Assembly: GCA_030430495.1 (NCBI GenBank)
Contig: JAUIKM010000037.1
Location: 1 to 59,051, forward strand
Origin: a bacterium
GTDB taxonomy: Bacteria; Bacteroidota; Ignavibacteria; Kapaibacteriales; UBA7675
DNA: 59,051 nucleotides
Direction: 5' to 3'
Shown here: positions 44,419 to 53,400 of the stretch, piece after piece
Numbering within the stretch: position 1 is the stretch's first letter
Layout of the letters: the number at the start of each line of letters is the position of its first letter
Notes under the pieces: model-generated
What the model was told of the DNA's origin: nothing
Database searches by the model: none
Seen by the model: only the letters and a program-made list of their open reading frames with translations
Program-made: the position numbers and the translations under genes

Positions 44419-45195
44419 ATGAAGAAGCAAATTTACCGGTTAATAAGCCGGCAAGCGATTGGTGCCGGAGTCTTTGTGGCGATTCTTTCATTCAATGTAA
44501 TTGGTAGTCTGGCACAACAAGCTCCAACACAAGCCGATACCCGCTCGGCGGTGCGCAAGGCGCTGGATCTGCTGCAAAGCGTGGACGGGCATACGGCCAG
44601 CCTGTTGGAATTGGACGTCGTCATGCACATTCGCGATCGGCGCATCAACGGTAAGGTGCACGTGCAGGAATCGCAGATTCGCACGCTGGCGGCTGACGGC
44701 CGCGTCGAGGTCAGCAGCCCGCAGGGGCTTGTGATCAGCGACGACATGGTTGCCGTGGGCATACTGCACGAGCACAAGCGGATTATTGTTCGCGACGTGA
44801 AAGCCGCCGAACGAGCGGGAGCCGGCGCATCCGTCGAGTGGTCGGCCGCTCTGCGCGACACGCTTTTGACCCTTATGCAGGTTGAGCAGGACGAGCAGCG
44901 CGACTCACTGCGCTACATTGCAATGACGTGTCCGCGGGCGGAGAACATCGGCAGCCAGATCAAAGCGGTTGAAGTCTGGCTGGACGGCGCCGGGCGTCTG
45001 CAGCGCATCGTGCTGGAGCACGTGCTGAAGTCGAACATTGCAAAGGCCGACTACACAGTGCGAACGGTTGCCGTGGGCGACGACGTCCACGAAACGCCGA
45101 AACAACCGCTGGACCTTGTTTTTACTCGCAGCGGCAAGCTGCAGGCCAGGTACTCCGGCTACGAGTTGCTGGACATTCGCTCCAGCCGGCCGTGA
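44419..45195 (+). CDS. secreted protein, possibly LolA/LolB-like fold
   Basis: The 258-residue protein has a signal peptide (about 1-32). The mature part alternates short beta strands (LLELDVVMHIRDRRINGKVH, VEVWLDGAGRLQRIVLEHVL) in a way that recalls the lipoprotein-carrier LolA/LolB half-barrel, but no signature confirms this. I start at ATG 44419, just after the preceding stop. It is the last gene before the FGE lipoprotein array. Confidence 0.68.
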   Translation: MKKQIYRLISRQAIGAGVFVAILSFNVIGSLAQQAPTQADTRSAVRKALDLLQSVDGHTASLLELDVVMHIRDRRINGKVHVQESQIRTLAADGRVEVSSPQGLVISDDMVAVGILHEHKRIIVRDVKAAERAGAGASVEWSAALRDTLLTLMQVEQDEQRDSLRYIAMTCPRAENIGSQIKAVEVWLDGAGRLQRIVLEHVLKSNIAKADYTVRTVAVGDDVHETPKQPLDLVFTRSGKLQARYSGYELLDIRSSRP

Positions 45196-45272
45196 CCGTG
45201 TTGTATGACTGTTGTTGAAGAGGTAATTTAAGTCTGAACTGTTTTCAGATGAGTAATTGAGGATCGAAAGAC

Positions 45273-46121
45273 ATGCCTGCTTTGCACAAGTTTTTACTTG
45301 CTTTCGCTGCTATTACCCTGGTAGCCTGCAGCGACGACGACTCGGGTACAAATCCGCCGGACAACAATGAACCGGAGAACAAGGTGGGCATCGAGATGGT
45401 GCGCATCGAACCGGGCACCTACACACGCGGCGATGATGTGGACACATATGCCCAACCCAAACATCTGGTGACGATAACCAAGGCCTTCTGGATCGGCAAA
45501 TACGAGCTGCTCGGTTCGGAATACAACAAAGTCATGGGCGAGGGCGCGGACTACTACGAGAGCGAGCGGCATCCCGTGGATTCCACTGACTGGTATAAAG
45601 CGGTGGAGTTCTGCAATAAACTCTCGGAGTACGAAGGATTGACGCCGGTTTATACAATCAACGGCGAAGATGTGAGCTGGGATCAGAACGCCGACGGCTA
45701 TCGTCTGCCGACAGAAGGAGAATGGGAGCTGGCCTGCCGCGGCGGAACCAACACAGCTTTGTACAACGGCGATATTCCCGCAGTTAACTCCGAGCCTTAC
45801 AGGCATTCACTATTGGATGAGATCGCCTGGTATGCCGAAACCGGCGGCAAACCAAAACAAGTGGGTCTTAAACAGCCCAATCAGTTTGGCTTGTACGATA
45901 TGTTGGGAAATGTTGCTGAACCATGCTGGGACAAGGCCGCTTCCTATTCGGTTGAGGCAAAAGTCGATCCAAATGGGCCTGAGACTGGCAGACGAATCAT
46001 TATGAAAGGTGGATCTTATAGTTCCAGAGCCAACGGGACAAGGTGCGGTTCGAGATATGATATTGCGTTTACTGGTGTAGCGAAATGGAGAGGGTTGCGG
46101 CTGGTTCGAAATGCCGAGTAA
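45273..46121 (+). CDS. FGE/C-type-lectin-like domain lipoprotein, paralog 1
   Basis: The 282-residue protein has a lipoprotein signal (LVAC, Cys 19), a short acidic linker, then a full formylglycine-generating-enzyme (FGE)-sulfatase-type domain (MVRIEPGTYTRGDD, AFWIGKYELLGSEYNKVMG, YRLPTEGEWELACRGGTN, NQFGLYDMLGNVAEPCWD). The C-terminal segment KGGSYSSRANGTRCGSRYD aligns with the FGE active-site region but has only one Cys, so oxidase activity is unlikely and a binding role more plausible. Its last 45 residues differ sharply from its paralogs while the first 160 are almost the same. The usual NVAEW is NVAEP here. Confidence 0.88.
   Translation: MPALHKFLLAFAAITLVACSDDDSGTNPPDNNEPENKVGIEMVRIEPGTYTRGDDVDTYAQPKHLVTITKAFWIGKYELLGSEYNKVMGEGADYYESERHPVDSTDWYKAVEFCNKLSEYEGLTPVYTINGEDVSWDQNADGYRLPTEGEWELACRGGTNTALYNGDIPAVNSEPYRHSLLDEIAWYAETGGKPKQVGLKQPNQFGLYDMLGNVAEPCWDKAASYSVEAKVDPNGPETGRRIIMKGGSYSSRANGTRCGSRYDIAFTGVAKWRGLRLVRNAE
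45981..46088 (+). repeat. variable 3' segment of FGE paralog 1
   Basis: This 108-bp segment aligns without gaps to 48161-48268 with 12 differences, while the next 1868 bp of the two copies are identical by eye. In 11 of the 12 differences one of the two bases is A. It encodes the C-terminal ligand-side part of the FGE/lectin-like fold. Confidence 0.65.
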
Positions 46122-46176
46122 AAAAAGACGAATCTGCGTGTCGAACTTGTTTAACACTCAAGAGATTAAACATTGC

Positions 46177-47034
46177 ATGAAATCCGGGGTAATAAAATAT
46201 CTGACAGCGTTGATTCTGGTATTAACGCTTGTAGCCTGCAGCGACGACGACACGGGTACAAATCCGCCGGACAACAATGAACCGGAGAACAAGGTGGGCA
46301 TCGAGATGGTGCGCATTGAACCGGGCACCTACACACGCGGCGACGATGTGGACACATATGCCCAACCCAAACATCTCGTGACGATTACCAAGGCTTTCTG
46401 GATCGGGAAGTACGAACTGCTCGGTTCGGAATACAACAAAGTCATGGGCGAGGGCGCGGACTACTACGAGAGCGAGCGGCATCCCCTGGATTCTGTTAAC
46501 TGGTATGACGCGGTGGAGTTCTGCAACAAACTCTCGGAGTACGAAGGTCTGACGCCGGTCTACACAATCGACGGCGAAGATGTGAGCTGGGATCAGAACG
46601 CCGATGGCTATCGACTGCCGACCGAAGCTGAGTGGGAATTGGCTTGCAGGGCGGGTACGTCAACCTCGTTGTACAATGGTGAGATGCCGAGGATCGATTT
46701 TTCGCCGCACACTCATCCGTTGCTCGACGAGATTGCATGGTATGGGGAACGTACAGGTGTAGCGTATCAAGTGGGATTGAAAAAACCCAATCAATTTGGT
46801 TTGTACGATATGATTGGGAATTTGGCGGAGTGGTGTTGGGATTGGGCTGCTTCCTATTCGTCAAGCGCTAAGGTTGATCCCATGGGCCCCGAAAATGGCC
46901 GGCGGAAAATTGCCAAAGGCGGGTCTTACGCAGCAGAGCCAAATATCGCTCGTTGCGGCACCAGATACGAAGTCTCGCCAGCTGGAACCGGACTAGGTGC
47001 AACTTTTCGAGTGGCCAGAAATGTTGCGAATTAA
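46177..47034 (+). CDS. FGE/C-type-lectin-like domain lipoprotein, paralog 2
   Basis: The 285-residue protein has a lipoprotein signal (LVAC, Cys 21) and the same domain as paralog 1. The linker and first 140 domain residues are nearly identical. It has NLAEWCWDWAASYS and a distinct tail (KGGSYAAEPNIARCGTRYEV). The start is ATG 46177. An in-frame ATG at 46111 lies inside the end of paralog 1 and lacks a signal peptide. An identical gene lies at 48357-49214. Confidence 0.88.
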   Translation: MKSGVIKYLTALILVLTLVACSDDDTGTNPPDNNEPENKVGIEMVRIEPGTYTRGDDVDTYAQPKHLVTITKAFWIGKYELLGSEYNKVMGEGADYYESERHPLDSVNWYDAVEFCNKLSEYEGLTPVYTIDGEDVSWDQNADGYRLPTEAEWELACRAGTSTSLYNGEMPRIDFSPHTHPLLDEIAWYGERTGVAYQVGLKKPNQFGLYDMIGNLAEWCWDWAASYSSSAKVDPMGPENGRRKIAKGGSYAAEPNIARCGTRYEVSPAGTGLGATFRVARNVAN

Positions 47035-47098
47035 CAATTGCTGCAAGACTTGACAGCGTAGAATTCTATCTGTTTTTCGTGTGGTCCTGGCACCACAT

Positions 47099-47185
47099 GT
47101 GCGGAGATTGCAAACACCGGTAAACCTGCTGAGCCAGATCCGCCGGCGTTAAGCAAAACTCAAAAAGTCTTTTAACATTTGTCTG
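47099..47185 (+). promoter_or_regulatory. shared leader element, copy 1
   Basis: The upstream region of FGE paralog 3 shares with the RHS gene leader (50316-50402) the blocks CGGAGATT, GATCCGCCGGCGTTA (47137-47151) and AACATTTGTCTG (47174-47185). The distance from the 15-base block to the start codon is about 70 bases in both, so a common regulatory or translational leader is likely. Confidence 0.6.
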
Positions 47186-47223
47186 GTGAATTCGCCGATA
47201 GTCACATTGATGTGAGCAATGAC

Positions 47224-48075
47224 ATGATGAAACACATACTGAAAATGTTAATCCTGGTTTTTACGCTCGTGGCCTGCGGCGACGACGACTCGGGTACCAA
47301 TCCGCCGGACAACAATGAACCGGAGAACAAGGTGGGCATCGAGATGGTGCGCATCGAACCGGGCACCTACACACGCGGCGACGACTTCGACGAATTGGCC
47401 CAGCCTAAACATCTCGTAACAATAACCAGGGCCTTCTGGATCGGCAAGTACGAGATACTCGGTTCGGAATACAACAAAGTCATGGGCGAGGGCGCGGACT
47501 ACTACGAGAGCGAGCGGCATCCATTGGATTCCATTTCCTGGTACGATGCGGTCGAGTTCTGTAATAAACTCTCGGAGTACGAGGACCTGACGCCGGTCTA
47601 CACAATTGACGGCGAAGACGTGAGCTGGGATCAGGATGCAGACGGCTATAGATTGCCGACGGAAGCGGAGTGGGAGCTGGCCTGCCGCGGCGGTACCAAC
47701 ACAAACTTATACAATGGCGATATTCCTACGCTTAAATTTGGAACTACAAGGCATGAACTGCTTGACGAGATTGCCTGGTATGCATATCCCAATGGTACAA
47801 CACCTTTTCAGGTTGGACTTAAGCAACCCAATCAGTTCGGTTTGTACGATATGTTGGGTAACGTGGCGGAATGGTGCTGGGACCGTGCTGCACCTTATTC
47901 AGAAGTTGCACAGGTCGATCCAACCGGCCCGGAAACCGGGCGCAGGAGGATATTCAAAGGAGGTACTGTTTCCACAATGGTTAACTACGTTCATTGTGGC
48001 ACACGCTATGATGTCAATCCGGATATTGTAAATCGTTTGGGAGCGTTTCGAGTTGTCAGGAGCAGTATTAACTAA
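47224..48075 (+). CDS. FGE/C-type-lectin-like domain lipoprotein, paralog 3
   Basis: The 283-residue protein has a lipoprotein signal (LVAC, Cys 18) and the same domain. Its variable tail reads FKGGTVSTMVNYVHCGTRYD. I start at ATG 47224 (ATG 47227 is equally possible). An in-frame TTG at 47179 falls within the leader element. Its duplicate at 49404 is identical up to base 47956 and then has a different tail. Confidence 0.87.
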   Translation: MMKHILKMLILVFTLVACGDDDSGTNPPDNNEPENKVGIEMVRIEPGTYTRGDDFDELAQPKHLVTITRAFWIGKYEILGSEYNKVMGEGADYYESERHPLDSISWYDAVEFCNKLSEYEDLTPVYTIDGEDVSWDQDADGYRLPTEAEWELACRGGTNTNLYNGDIPTLKFGTTRHELLDEIAWYAYPNGTTPFQVGLKQPNQFGLYDMLGNVAEWCWDRAAPYSEVAQVDPTGPETGRRRIFKGGTVSTMVNYVHCGTRYDVNPDIVNRLGAFRVVRSSIN

Positions 48076-48160
48076 CGTAGTAGAACAAAGTGTTGTGGTC
48101 GGTTCAAACGGCTATTAATTGGCATATGGAAATTCCGAAACGCGAAGAGTGCTGCCACAT

Positions 48161-48301
48161 GAGACTGGCAGACGAATCATTATGAAAGGAGGATCTTGTG
48201 GTTCCAGAGCCAACGGGAAAAGAAGCGGATCGAGACATGATATTGCGTTTACTGGTGTGGCGGCATGAAGAGGGTTGCGGCTGGTTCGAAATGCCGAGTA
48301 A
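48161..48301 (+). pseudogene. 3' fragment of an FGE lipoprotein gene
   Basis: The fragment encodes the last 45 or so residues of a paralog-1-like protein, with an internal TGA where paralog 1 has TGG (Trp). It has no 5' part. The sequence between the paralog 3 stop (48075) and 48160 is unrelated to the domain. The fragment marks the left junction of duplication unit 2. Confidence 0.8.
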
Positions 48302-48356
48302 AAAAAGACGAATCTGCGTGTCGAACTTGTTTAACACTCAAGAGATTAAACATTGC

Positions 48357-49214
48357 ATGAAATCCGGGGTAATAAAATATCTGACAGCGTTGATTCTGGT
48401 ATTAACGCTTGTAGCCTGCAGCGACGACGACACGGGTACAAATCCGCCGGACAACAATGAACCGGAGAACAAGGTGGGCATCGAGATGGTGCGCATTGAA
48501 CCGGGCACCTACACACGCGGCGACGATGTGGACACATATGCCCAACCCAAACATCTCGTGACGATTACCAAGGCTTTCTGGATCGGGAAGTACGAACTGC
48601 TCGGTTCGGAATACAACAAAGTCATGGGCGAGGGCGCGGACTACTACGAGAGCGAGCGGCATCCCCTGGATTCTGTTAACTGGTATGACGCGGTGGAGTT
48701 CTGCAACAAACTCTCGGAGTACGAAGGTCTGACGCCGGTCTACACAATCGACGGCGAAGATGTGAGCTGGGATCAGAACGCCGATGGCTATCGACTGCCG
48801 ACCGAAGCTGAGTGGGAATTGGCTTGCAGGGCGGGTACGTCAACCTCGTTGTACAATGGTGAGATGCCGAGGATCGATTTTTCGCCGCACACTCATCCGT
48901 TGCTCGACGAGATTGCATGGTATGGGGAACGTACAGGTGTAGCGTATCAAGTGGGATTGAAAAAACCCAATCAATTTGGTTTGTACGATATGATTGGGAA
49001 TTTGGCGGAGTGGTGTTGGGATTGGGCTGCTTCCTATTCGTCAAGCGCTAAGGTTGATCCCATGGGCCCCGAAAATGGCCGGCGGAAAATTGCCAAAGGC
49101 GGGTCTTACGCAGCAGAGCCAAATATCGCTCGTTGCGGCACCAGATACGAAGTCTCGCCAGCTGGAACCGGACTAGGTGCAACTTTTCGAGTGGCCAGAA
49201 ATGTTGCGAATTAA
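48357..49214 (+). CDS. FGE/C-type-lectin-like domain lipoprotein, paralog 2 duplicate
   Basis: Identical in protein sequence to the gene at 46177-47034 (285 residues, lipobox LVAC). It is the product of the 2.18 kb tandem duplication and must be recent, because no synonymous change is visible. It could also be an assembly duplication. Confidence 0.87.
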   Translation: MKSGVIKYLTALILVLTLVACSDDDTGTNPPDNNEPENKVGIEMVRIEPGTYTRGDDVDTYAQPKHLVTITKAFWIGKYELLGSEYNKVMGEGADYYESERHPLDSVNWYDAVEFCNKLSEYEGLTPVYTIDGEDVSWDQNADGYRLPTEAEWELACRAGTSTSLYNGEMPRIDFSPHTHPLLDEIAWYGERTGVAYQVGLKKPNQFGLYDMIGNLAEWCWDWAASYSSSAKVDPMGPENGRRKIAKGGSYAAEPNIARCGTRYEVSPAGTGLGATFRVARNVAN

Positions 49215-49278
49215 CAATTGCTGCAAGACTTGACAGCGTAGAATTCTATCTGTTTTTCGTGTGGTCCTGGCACCACAT

Positions 49279-49365
49279 GTGCGGAGATTGCAAACACCGG
49301 TAAACCTGCTGAGCCAGATCCGCCGGCGTTAAGCAAAACTCAAAAAGTCTTTTAACATTTGTCTG
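49279..49365 (+). promoter_or_regulatory. shared leader element, copy 2
   Basis: Duplicate of the leader at 47099-47185, with GATCCGCCGGCGTTA at 49317-49331, upstream of the second paralog 3. Confidence 0.6.
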
Positions 49366-49403
49366 GTGAATTCGCCGATAGTCACATTGATGTGAGCAAT
49401 GAC

Positions 49404-50255
49404 ATGATGAAACACATACTGAAAATGTTAATCCTGGTTTTTACGCTCGTGGCCTGCGGCGACGACGACTCGGGTACCAATCCGCCGGACAACAATGAAC
49501 CGGAGAACAAGGTGGGCATCGAGATGGTGCGCATCGAACCGGGCACCTACACACGCGGCGACGACTTCGACGAATTGGCCCAGCCTAAACATCTCGTAAC
49601 AATAACCAGGGCCTTCTGGATCGGCAAGTACGAGATACTCGGTTCGGAATACAACAAAGTCATGGGCGAGGGCGCGGACTACTACGAGAGCGAGCGGCAT
49701 CCATTGGATTCCATTTCCTGGTACGATGCGGTCGAGTTCTGTAATAAACTCTCGGAGTACGAGGACCTGACGCCGGTCTACACAATTGACGGCGAAGACG
49801 TGAGCTGGGATCAGGATGCAGACGGCTATAGATTGCCGACGGAAGCGGAGTGGGAGCTGGCCTGCCGCGGCGGTACCAACACAAACTTATACAATGGCGA
49901 TATTCCTACGCTTAAATTTGGAACTACAAGGCATGAACTGCTTGACGAGATTGCCTGGTATGCATATCCCAATGGTACAACACCTTTTCAGGTTGGACTT
50001 AAGCAACCCAATCAGTTCGGTTTGTACGATATGTTGGGTAACGTGGCGGAATGGTGCTGGGACCGTGCTGCACCTTATTCAGAAGTTGCACAGGTCGATC
50101 CAACCGGCCCGGAAACCGGGCGCAGGAGGATATTCAGAGGAGGCGCTTTAACCTCGCGTGTAAACTATGTGCATTGCGGTACACGATTCGATGTTAATCC
50201 GGATCTTGCTGTTACTGTCGGTGCATTTAGGGTTGTCAGGAATATTGCAAACTAA
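49404..50255 (+). CDS. FGE/C-type-lectin-like domain lipoprotein, paralog 3 variant
   Basis: The 283-residue protein is identical to the gene at 47224 up to about residue 244, then has its own tail (FRGGALTSRVNYVHCGTRFD, then NPDLAVTVGAFRVVRN). The tail differences include many synonymous T/C changes, so it came by recombination with another paralog and not by point mutation alone. Confidence 0.87.
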   Translation: MMKHILKMLILVFTLVACGDDDSGTNPPDNNEPENKVGIEMVRIEPGTYTRGDDFDELAQPKHLVTITRAFWIGKYEILGSEYNKVMGEGADYYESERHPLDSISWYDAVEFCNKLSEYEDLTPVYTIDGEDVSWDQDADGYRLPTEAEWELACRGGTNTNLYNGDIPTLKFGTTRHELLDEIAWYAYPNGTTPFQVGLKQPNQFGLYDMLGNVAEWCWDRAAPYSEVAQVDPTGPETGRRRIFRGGALTSRVNYVHCGTRFDVNPDLAVTVGAFRVVRNIAN

Positions 50256-50315
50256 AACAATAGAGTGCAAAGTACTTTCGGACGGAACTGTCTTTCTTGG
50301 CAGAAATGACCACTG

Positions 50316-50402
50316 AGGTACGGAGATTACACAACGGTTGACGGTCAAGGTTTGATCCGCCGGCGTTAGCCAGAGTTCAATCTGTTATTAAACATTTGTC
50401 TG
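50316..50402 (+). promoter_or_regulatory. shared leader element, copy 3, before the RHS gene
   Basis: It carries CGGAGATT, GATCCGCCGGCGTTA at 50354-50368 and AACATTTGTCTG at 50391-50402, like the leaders of both paralog 3 genes. It links expression of the RHS protein with that of the FGE lipoproteins. Confidence 0.6.
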
Positions 50403-50437
50403 TAGAAAGACGTTGCAAAAGCAGCGGAGGGATTGTC

Positions 50438-53400
50438 ATGCCCAATTCAATCAAACATCTGCCTTCAACAATCAGCAAAGTTGTACTGGGTATCGGCCTG
50501 GCAGCCGGTCTGCTTTTTGCCGCCGCGCCGTCGCCGCAAACAGCAATTGACAATGGCGGGCAGTCCGGCAGTCGTTTTGCTGAATTGCTGCCGGATGGCC
50601 CGCCGCTGCTGCAAAGTTACTACGTGCACGAGCGCAATACGGACTCGTTGCTCGTCGGCGGCGATATTACCGACAGCGCCAAAATAGTGCTCTACCTGCA
50701 CTCCGATCCCGATCCGGTGTACTGCGTCGAGCGCTGCATCAAAAGCGCCAAGGTGTATTTGCGCTTTGATGTTAACGGCAGCGATGGGCTGTTTGACAAC
50801 GGGAAAACGGCTTTTAACACTGGCGTAAGTGTCAATTTAGCTGAAATTGATAACATGGCTGATACAATCGGCTCTATGTCACTGTCGCTCAATGCCGGGG
50901 CGTCAGTTGATTCCGTCAGCCCGGAACAGTGGTATGTTTACGACATCACTTCTGACCATCCACTAAACTGCGACGGATCTGGAAATTCAGAGTTCGAACG
51001 CGTGGAGATTGATCTCACTTCGGTAACCTTGCCGGGCGGCGCGCTGAACGACAGTCTGCGCTTTGAGGCGCGCCTGGTGGAGGAGTACGCGGTCCAGGCG
51101 ACAAAAAGCGGTTCGCCGACTGATCGGCTTGTCAGCCCGGTGCAGGCCACCTCACAGCACCCGATGGTGTTTGAGTGGCAGAACATTGATTGCGCAAACG
51201 ATTCATTTCCGAATTATCAGTTCCAGCTCTTGCGTTTGTTTAATACCGATACCGCCAACCGGCATACGCCGCAGACGATTAAAACGGTGGTTGACTGGGA
51301 CAAAGCACTAACACTGGAAACCTATGGTCCCCGGCAGGAAATGACGTTAACAGTTGCGGAAGGAACCGGGTTTTACATCTGGCGCGTGCGCCCGATCGGC
51401 GATTTCTATGAAGGCGGCATTGCCAACGACAGCAACTGGGGCGTGTGGTCGTGGTCGCCGCCGGACGACACCGTGATGACCGTAACTTACAGCGGCGGAA
51501 CGAGTTACACGCCGTCGCAGTACAAAGAATGTCTGGTGTACTACACGCAGTTTGACGATACCCTGAATTTTATTTACGGGCGTGTTTTCAGCGAAGGGCA
51601 GAACAGCGTGCCGGGAATATCCGAGTCGATTAACTACGCCGATGGTTTATTGTTCAGCCGCCAGCAGCAGGCGCGTCTGCAGTCGCAGGACTGCGTACTG
51701 GTATCCGGTTCGATTTACGACTTCAGCGGCAGACCGACCCTGACGCCTATGGGCGCGCCGGTTAACCAGAGCAAATTTAACTACGTCCCGGAATTGTACA
51801 CTACCGGGGGAGAACTCTACCGCGCCGAACATTTTGATGCGGACGCAAACTACAAAAGTCCATCCCTGCTGGACGGCGGTCCCGTGGCGGACTACTGGTC
51901 CAGCGTCAACCCCGACACACAGATTCCGTCGGCCGATTCACTGGCATTTGCGCGCACCTTGTTTTATCCGGAAGCTTCCGGCCGCGTGCAGGAGCAGTCC
52001 GGTCCCGGTTTAACGCACAGTCTGTACGGCGGACGTACCGTCAAAACAATTTACTCGAACGCCTCCGAGCGTGAACTTGTCAGCATTTTCGGCGACGAAG
52101 CGCCCTATGTTAACGGCGTGACGCGCGTGCTGAGTATCGATCAAAACAACGTTCCGAGTATTCAGTACATCGAGAAAGAAGGCCGCGTGCTGGCCACCTG
52201 TTTGTTGTATCTGCCGGCCAACGACAGCCTGCTGATGCCGCTGGACCACGAGACGCTTGCCGAAGATTATGTCAACGCACTGACGATTGCGGACACAATC
52301 AAGGTTCCGACTTCCTACGCCGGCCTGTACAACGTCCACGGTTCGAGCAAGATCTATCTGAATGAGCAGGATACGGTCACGCTGCGTTACAGCATCAGCC
52401 CGCAGAGCTTTGACCTGGAGTGTCAGGATTTCTGCCGCACCTGCGACTACCGGATTATCAGGTCCTTCCGGCGGACTTTCCCAACGGACAGCACCCTGCT
52501 GCTGGACACCCTGGTGATCGATCCGGCGCTGTGTCCGGCCGGGGACAGCGTATTTGCCGATGTTGAAGTGAACGCAAGTCCCGGAATATACACGATGGAA
52601 CGTTGGGTGTTAAGCAATCGCGCCGACACGCTGAGCACTGCCGGCGGCGACGTTGTGCGGCCGATCGTTAACGCGTATTGCGACACCGTCAGATCCGCAT
52701 ATGCGGCCGTGCTGCGCGACACCCTGAATTCCATTTTTGGGGAGAGTTATCTCAATGCCTGGTATCATCCGGATTCTACAAAGTCCGGCCCCTTGTACGA
52801 CTCGCTGTTGAAAAGTTATCTGCAGTACTACGCCGCCCTGGACAGCAGCAAAATACTGCCGATTGACACGTGTTGTTCGATCTGGCTGCCGCCTTCGAGC
52901 TGTGTTAACGGATGTGATCCGCCGGTAAACTTTGAAGAATTCATGTTCGACATGTGGCGCGATTCGATGGGTTTGACGCAGGACAGTCTGAACTACTATT
53001 TCCGCGACCGCGAAGGCTTGCCGAAGTTCAGCGGCGCAGCACAGGACACCGGCTTGTTTAACAACATTGTCGCCGGAATGCAGGCGGACGGTTATGACTG
53101 CTACAAGCTGTGGCGCTGCTGGCAAAACCAGATAGAAATGCTGCCGGGGCGCATGTTTAAACGCGATACGGCCACTCTGGATCTGATTGTCGAGGCCGAT
53201 ACGCTGGTGTACCAGCAGGGTTTTGATCTGCTGGAAAACTTCCTGAGCTGCGCCGGCAAGCGCCTGAGTGAGTTTTCATCGTCACCCTACGGCAGTAACG
53301 GCTATCTGGAGTATCCCTGGCGAATATATCCGCAACCGGACGCTGGATGCCTTTCCGACATGGGATACGTTCCGCTGGGATTCACGGGCGACTCTCTGTG

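Larger units (their letters stand above)
46089..47956 (+). repeat. tandem duplication, unit 1
   Basis: This 1868-bp block appears identical to 48269-50136, an offset of 2180 bp. It contains the end of FGE paralog 1, all of paralog 2 and most of paralog 3. The identity ends abruptly at 47957, within the C-terminal region of paralog 3. Confidence 0.9.
48269..50136 (+). repeat. tandem duplication, unit 2
   Basis: Second copy of the 1868-bp block described at 46089-47956. Homology extends about 108 bp to the left (48161-48268) at lower identity. After 50136 the two copies differ at many positions, including synonymous ones. Confidence 0.9.

Noticed and set aside
48161-48301. The FGE 3' fragment as a DGR template repeat
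   Set aside because: At the variable sites the fragment has A in only half of the cases, and paralog 1 has A in most of the others. A template should carry A at nearly all of them.
45273-50255. Sulfatase-activating formylglycine-generating enzymes
   Set aside because: The domain is right, but the second active-site Cys is missing in all copies and no sulfatase gene is in the window.
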